From Sarcocystis neurona (Eukaryota; Apicomplexa; Conoidasida; Eucoccidiorida; Sarcocystidae): DNA of 64,000 nucleotides. Shown piece after piece: positions 62,501 through 64,000 of this stretch; the first letter of the stretch is position 1; each line of letters starts with the position of its first letter. Location of the stretch: positions 5,255,730 through 5,319,729 of the forward strand of contig KL647291.1 in the NCBI GenBank assembly GCA_000727475.1, read 5' to 3'. The notes beneath the pieces were generated by a model that saw only the letters and a program-made list of their open reading frames with translations, did not search any database and was not told the origin of the DNA. A program made the position numbers and the translations under genes.

Positions 62501-64000
62501 CCCTCTCTGGCGGTTCCTCTCTCTCTCTTGCGCTTCTGAGTTGTTGTTAGAGCTCTGTTTTCCCTCCTGTTCGCAGTCTCTCCGTCTCTACCCTTTCTGC
62601 GGCCTTCCTTCTCTATTTTCTTCGGCTCCTTTTCCGTGTGTGTGTGTCTTCCCCTGCCCTCTGTCTGTCTCTAAAAGAGCTGCTCATTGGTCTTCCTCTC
62701 TCTGTCGCTCTCTGGCTGCCTCGCCTCCCCCTTCCTCTTCGCTCTCTCTGTCCCCCTCCTCCGCTTTACTGCCTCTCTTTTCCTCGCTCTCTTCTTTTCT
62801 CTTCTCTCTGTGTGTGTGTCTTTTCCCCTCTCGGAGTCCCCCCCGTTCTTCTTTCGGATTCTCTCCTCTTTTTGTCCGCTCTCTCTTCTTCTCTGGCGTG
62901 CTACGCTGCACAGGACGTCCCCATCTTTTTCTGCTCCACTCTTCTCTCTGTCTGTCTGTGTCCTGTTCCTACTCTCTCCTGAGTTTCTCTCTTCCTTGTC
63001 ATCGTCGTGATGCTTGCTCAGTCTCTCTCTGTCTCGCTTCGTCTTGTCCGCGCAGGCTCTCTCTTTCCCTCGCATTAGCCGCTCTCTTTTCTTCTCTACT
63101 TCTGCGTTCACACCCCTCTTCTTTCACGCGCTTCCTCTCCTTCTGGCGACGACGCGCCTTCTTCTCTCCCTCGCTGCGTCTCCGGCAAAGAAGGGGCTGC
63201 CACGTGCCCCCTGCTGGTCTGCAGTGCGCCCTGAACTTACGATCAGAGTCGCGAGCGCTGTGCAGACCTTCACAAGGATGTTGCCTCTGCTGGTGCCTGC
63301 TTCCCTCGCTGCAACCGCTGGGGTCCGTGCGACTGCTGAGACTCGCACGGCTGCTGTCGCCGAGGTCCCTTCTGCGCCAGGAGAGAGACGTGTGAGCGAC
63401 AAGTGCCATGCGAATCCCTGAAGCAAGTTTGCAAGGTGCTGCGCCTCCAGCTGCGACAGCTGCTTCAAGACCTGTGGCGCAAGGGCCAGCATCAGGCGGT
63501 CGTTGCGGTGCTTCGCGCGGTAATACCTGCACGCCCCCACCCCGCAGCAGCCGCACCAGCGATAGCGGCAGCAGCAACCGCTCTCTGCTGGCTGCAGCAG
63601 TCGGCTCACACGAGTGAAGGACGACGCAGACACCACGTACACACCTCACGATGACCGGCCAATTTCACGACGCAGTACTACTCTCCCTCCTACAACTGCT
63701 ACATTATTACTAGGACTATAATCCTATTACTATCAACCTCTCACAATACTCCAGCTAATACACCTACTACTAGGAGTGGTACGCATCCGTCGAGACACGC
63801 AGGTGCAGGTCTGTCTCCGCCTCATTTGCGTCTACAAGCAGCTACGGGTCTGATGGCATGAGGGCATGCAACTTCGTTTATCCTCGCAGATCCACAAGAC
63901 TGCGTATGGGTGCGCGAGAGCGCCGGCACGTACAGCAACGCAGCCGCCCTCGTAAACGGGGAAGGCGTGTACGTAACCTTTTTTCGACGTGGCTCAAGGT
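42183..64000 (-). CDS. Giant helical-repeat (HPR/RAP-type) protein gene, 5' end outside window
   Basis: Exons in transcript order: 63643-63677, 63241-63526, 60684-60849, 59484-59571, 58407-58618, 57996-58086, 57739-57843, 56281-56408, 55707-55897, 55153-55294, 54713-54862, 54014-54474, 53696-53786, 52331-52433 (tentative), 51749-51898, 50761-50972, 49793-49854, 48005-48107, 47420-47525, 46605-46743, 45982-46375, 45669-45750, 45449-45503, 43797-44860, 43542-43691, 42894-43464, 42183-42627 (TAG stop). Phases agree at every junction except 63241 to 60849, where an exon is missing. About 1,930 codons. Degenerate two-helix units recur: APQVLKQLSQLEAQHLANLL, FKPEQLAVTLYSLNKQ, SLVMLLHAFSRVRT, LTAQQLTNIAFAFSKF, TPQLLSSLALSFACLREL. 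Such units mark heptatricopeptide proteins of apicomplexan mitochondria and plastids, thought to bind organellar RNA, often with a RAP domain, which I do not see. It may be more than one gene. A further 5' exon at 63846 and beyond is possible. Confidence 0.65.
42894..43464 (-). CDS. Helical-repeat gene exon
   Basis: 571 bases, phase 1 to 2, strong donor GTAAGA. Encodes a disordered Ala/Glu/Gly-rich region around VTEVVELSAVDFLLRNVKAW and ends AEVIFLLLR. Confidence 0.75.
43542..43691 (-). CDS. Helical-repeat gene exon
   Basis: 150 bases, phase 1 to 1, donor GTATAC; encodes a Gly/Arg start then LALLSQLLSTPIPLLLSCF and an alanine run. Confidence 0.65.
43797..44860 (-). CDS. Large exon of the helical-repeat gene
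   Basis: 1,064 bases, phase 2 to 1, excellent acceptor TTTTTCTGTTTAG and donor GTATGT. Encodes LHRLGTTDAATLITAAHVLL, LLSDWTLAWLAARATPQPA and a long alanine/leucine-rich region. Upstream continuation of the open frame to 45228 is intronic microsatellite. Confidence 0.82.
45449..45503 (-). CDS. Helical-repeat exon
   Basis: 55 bases, phase 1 to 2, acceptor CCGGTGCAG, donor GTGAGC; encodes ACLELTFCAWVRGSPA. Confidence 0.62.
45669..45750 (-). CDS. Helical-repeat exon
   Basis: 82 bases, phase 0 to 1; encodes ACIVCAYHVLIGSRKTTGQQ. Donor GTGGCA. Confidence 0.6.
45982..46375 (-). CDS. Helical-repeat exon
   Basis: 394 bases, phase 2 to 0, donor GTGAGC; after a Cys/Ala-rich run it encodes ALTATDIFAAVPLHLERS, TAANLVAACASLSI and LPRMSAVCFLDTL. 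Confidence 0.78.
46605..46743 (-). CDS. Helical-repeat exon
   Basis: 139 bases, phase 1 to 2, acceptor CCCTCGGCAG, donor GTAAGT; encodes TMTLGIIATSLSISSRG and YTRLQRHLSTAGTC. Confidence 0.68.
47420..47525 (-). CDS. Helical-repeat exon
   Basis: 106 bases, phase 0 to 1, acceptor ATCTCTGTCCAG, donor GTAAGG; encodes TPQLLSSLALSFACLRELLP and CWTHAFYRA. Confidence 0.8.
47530..48004. repeat. GA-rich (+) / CT-rich (-) tract before a 3' splice site
   Basis: About 470 bases of purine on the + strand filling the intron upstream of the acceptor at 47526. Confidence 0.85.
48005..48107 (-). CDS. Helical-repeat exon
   Basis: 103 bases, phase 2 to 0; encodes ALGLVAFFFCELWHVVLDAD and LLSHITSM. The 3' boundary is tentative (donor GTCGGT). 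Confidence 0.5.
49455..49685 (+). repeat. GCTGTGGCTACACGTG-type minisatellite
   Basis: About a dozen 18-base units of TGTGGCT(A/G)CACGTGGCTGC with small changes. All three + frames are open through it (Ala/Val/Cys/Gly), a compositional effect. Lies in an intron of the helical-repeat gene. Confidence 0.88.
49793..49854 (-). CDS. Helical-repeat exon (strand debatable)
   Basis: 62 bases, phase 0 to 2; encodes KRGVARPLALVAAGQGPYPA. The overlapping + strand reading TKAVGEQVTREIERTRRN has donor GTAAGG. Confidence 0.45.
50090..50455 (+). repeat. ~88-bp minisatellite, four copies with embedded TA microsatellite
   Basis: Each unit has AAATGTATATGCG, a TA run, (T)CGTC(T/C)T, AGAAGTACGTCCCC and CCCCTGCAGCG or a variant. 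Intronic. Confidence 0.85.
50761..50972 (-). CDS. Helical-repeat exon (strand debatable)
   Basis: Phase 1 to 0; proline-rich linker then ACLAALFAHSLLQLDTASFS. The + strand of the same bases also reads openly to a stop at 51022 (LLEKLAVSNCKRLWANRAA). I favour the minus strand because phase and helix pattern continue the flanking exons. Confidence 0.5.
51040..51745. repeat. GA-rich (+) / CT-rich (-) tract
   Basis: About 700 bases of purine on the + strand in the intron between exons 51749-51898 and 50761-50972, reaching close to the acceptor at 50973. Confidence 0.85.
51749..51898 (-). CDS. Helical-repeat exon
   Basis: 150 bases, phase 1 to 1, acceptor GGGGCCTGCAG, donor GTGAGC; encodes LTAQQLTNIAFAFSKFYTFS, a textbook HPR-like unit. 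Confidence 0.8.
52866..52932. repeat. TA microsatellite bordering an assembly gap
   Basis: A TA run of over 40 bases plus ATATATACTACC leads into the Ns; the right edge restarts in TA. Confidence 0.9.
52933..53507. other. Assembly gap (575 Ns)
   Basis: Run of N between two TA microsatellites, probably an unassembled repeat. ATATATACTACC on the left edge and ATATATACTACCG at about 53555-53567 match, suggesting a repeat unit was collapsed. Confidence 0.98.
53696..53786 (-). CDS. Helical-repeat exon beside the assembly gap
   Basis: 91 bases, phase 2 to 0; encodes ESLLSDDVYFVSRRRLAST. Donor GTACTA. The next intron contains the run of Ns. Confidence 0.55.
54014..54474 (-). CDS. Helical-repeat exon
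   Basis: 461 bases, phase 0 to 2, donor GTACGT; encodes SHASLTAALIRRLES, LPLQAVVTTLHALAAAGL and LFDAMLDRLLLLLQ, then an Ala/Gln/Glu-rich linker. Confidence 0.8.
54713..54862 (-). CDS. Helical-repeat exon
   Basis: 150 bases, phase 0 to 0; encodes ASFADIASGFRRLRGRNAAT and QIFYALVDDRMS. Donor GTGTGT. Confidence 0.72.
55153..55294 (-). CDS. Helical-repeat exon
   Basis: 142 bases, phase 2 to 0, donor GTACAC; encodes CDSLPLMYASVLKKCANEKR. Confidence 0.65.
55707..55897 (-). CDS. Helical-repeat exon
   Basis: 191 bases, phase 0 to 2, acceptor ACTTCTGTAG, donor GTGCCG; encodes HAVTWLQWCSAAPLLHAPV and LRCSALRLFLSC. Confidence 0.65.
56281..56408 (-). CDS. Helical-repeat exon
   Basis: Phase 1 to 0, acceptor CTTCCTGCAG; encodes APAVLRRLQEFNDRSLVMLL and HAFSRVRTSC. 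An alternative donor at 56316 is also in phase. Confidence 0.75.
57739..57843 (-). CDS. Helical-repeat exon
   Basis: 105 bases, phase 1 to 1, donor GTAATT; encodes MALSDFVRQRRDSFKPEQLA and VTLYSLNKQNL, a canonical HPR-like unit. Confidence 0.78.
57996..58086 (-). CDS. Helical-repeat exon
   Basis: 91 bases, phase 0 to 1, acceptor CCGTCCTGCAG; encodes LAAALCVAEAAVALPPLL and SYYDEWLSPG. Confidence 0.7.
58407..58618 (-). CDS. Helical-repeat exon with poly-alanine insert
   Basis: Phase 1 to 0; encodes RASLSPALLRELRLSGQQ then an alanine-rich run and MRLPALLSSPLPRLL. A 500-base pyrimidine tract (transcript sense) sits directly before its acceptor. Confidence 0.6.
58625..59150. repeat. GA-rich (+) / CT-rich (-) tract before a 3' splice site
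   Basis: About 520 purine-rich bases directly upstream (transcript sense) of the acceptor at 58619. Confidence 0.87.
59255..59470 (+). repeat. ~130-bp tandem duplication
   Basis: Two copies with ACCTGCCCGCCCTTCGG or AACTGCCCGCCCTTCGG, then TTGCATGGGCGTCCACGT or TTGCATGTGTGTCCACGT. Intronic. Confidence 0.75.
59484..59571 (-). CDS. Helical-repeat exon
   Basis: 88 bases, phase 0 to 1, acceptor GTGTTGCAG, donor GTGTTG. Encodes ASARLHAACKKFRRRGALSS. The phase fits both neighbours. Confidence 0.5.
60684..60849 (-). CDS. Helical-repeat exon
   Basis: Phase 2 to 0; encodes SLLWRRLHAHALWLLRVFL and KYVQEAVSRQV. Donor GTATCT. The acceptor may instead be at 60862. Surrounded by TACA microsatellite. Confidence 0.6.
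60875..61410. repeat. Long imperfect TACA/CA microsatellite
   Basis: About 530 bases almost entirely of ACATAC, ACGCATAC and ACACAC. Both strands yield spurious His/Thr/Tyr or Cys/Val/Tyr-rich frames. Confidence 0.92.
61740..62010 (+). repeat. ~62-bp minisatellite, about four copies
   Basis: Units contain TCTGGGTGGTG (variants TTGGTGGTG, TCTGGGCGGCG), a TATA or CACA stretch and GACAGA or GAATCGACAGA. Confidence 0.78.
62430..63195. repeat. CT-rich (+) / GA-rich (-) tract after a 5' splice site
   Basis: About 760 bases of CTCTCT/TTCTCC on the + strand, so purine-rich in the transcript, just after the donor at 63240. Long frames over it (for example + 61707-63395) are compositional. Confidence 0.88.
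63241..63526 (-). CDS. Helical-repeat exon
   Basis: 286 bases, phase 2 to 0, strong donor GTAAGT. Encodes YYRAKHRNDRLMLALAPQ and LEAQHLANLLQGFAWHL, one of the clearest HPR-like units. Confidence 0.8.
63846..64000 (-). CDS. Possible further 5' exon of the giant helical-repeat gene
   Basis: Minus-strand frame open to the window edge, reading FTRAAALLYVPALSRTHTQ, with donor GTAGCT in phase 0, which fits the exon at 63643-63677. A + strand reading of the same bases (acceptor TTTATCCTCGCAG at 63890, VWVRESAGTYSNAAALVNG) is equally open, so strand is unsettled. Confidence 0.3.

Noticed and set aside
61707..63395. 562-codon + strand open frame
   Set aside because: It runs through a minisatellite and a CT-rich tract, with Tyr/His then Ser/Leu/Phe composition; it is antisense to intron and to a well-supported minus-strand exon.
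1..64000. tRNA, rRNA, snRNA, transposase or reverse-transcriptase genes, and telomere-like AAACCCT arrays
   Set aside because: Looked for on both strands by eye; none convincingly present. A covariance-model search would be needed to exclude small RNAs.

Overview
This is nuclear DNA of a coccidian apicomplexan, most likely an Eimeria- or Cyclospora-like parasite; the genus is inferred. The signs are genes broken into many short exons with GT-AG introns, alanine-, glutamine- and serine-rich inserts encoded by CAG/CTG runs, abundant TA and TACA microsatellites, and an island of ordinary sequence (about 23-34 kb) between repeat-rich flanks. There are no operons, ribosome binding sites or CRISPR arrays. 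Most long open frames here are shadows, because CAG/CTG and GA/CT tracts stay open on both strands. I built exons from splice sites (CT...AC on the + strand for minus-strand genes), intron phase and protein resemblance.

Layout. (1) About 1-20 kb, minus strand: VPS16, the HOPS/CORVET core subunit, in at least 15 phase-consistent exons; its last residues lie outside the window. (2) 20-23 kb: GA-rich, repetitive sequence with one possible minus-strand exon. (3) 23-33.5 kb: repeat-poor island with several small spliced gene candidates. The best is a + strand gene for a predicted secreted, coiled-coil, acid-tailed protein (28,420-31,707); a small minus-strand helical protein (25,939-26,788) comes next. 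(4) 33.5-41.9 kb, minus strand: a large gene whose N-terminus resembles a mitochondrial presequence and which has one 3.3-kb exon. (5) 42.2-64 kb, minus strand: a very large gene of about 27 or more exons encoding alpha-helical repeats of the heptatricopeptide (HPR/RAP-protein) type; it probably continues beyond the window. An assembly gap of Ns (52,933-53,507) lies in one of its introns.

VPS16 would act at the endolysosomal or rhoptry/microneme sorting route. The two large solenoid genes look like the expanded organellar RNA-binding families of Apicomplexa, though I see no RAP domain in the window. The most unusual structural signal is that many introns of the minus-strand genes carry polypyrimidine tracts hundreds of bases long directly before the 3' splice site, some with purine tracts at the other end.
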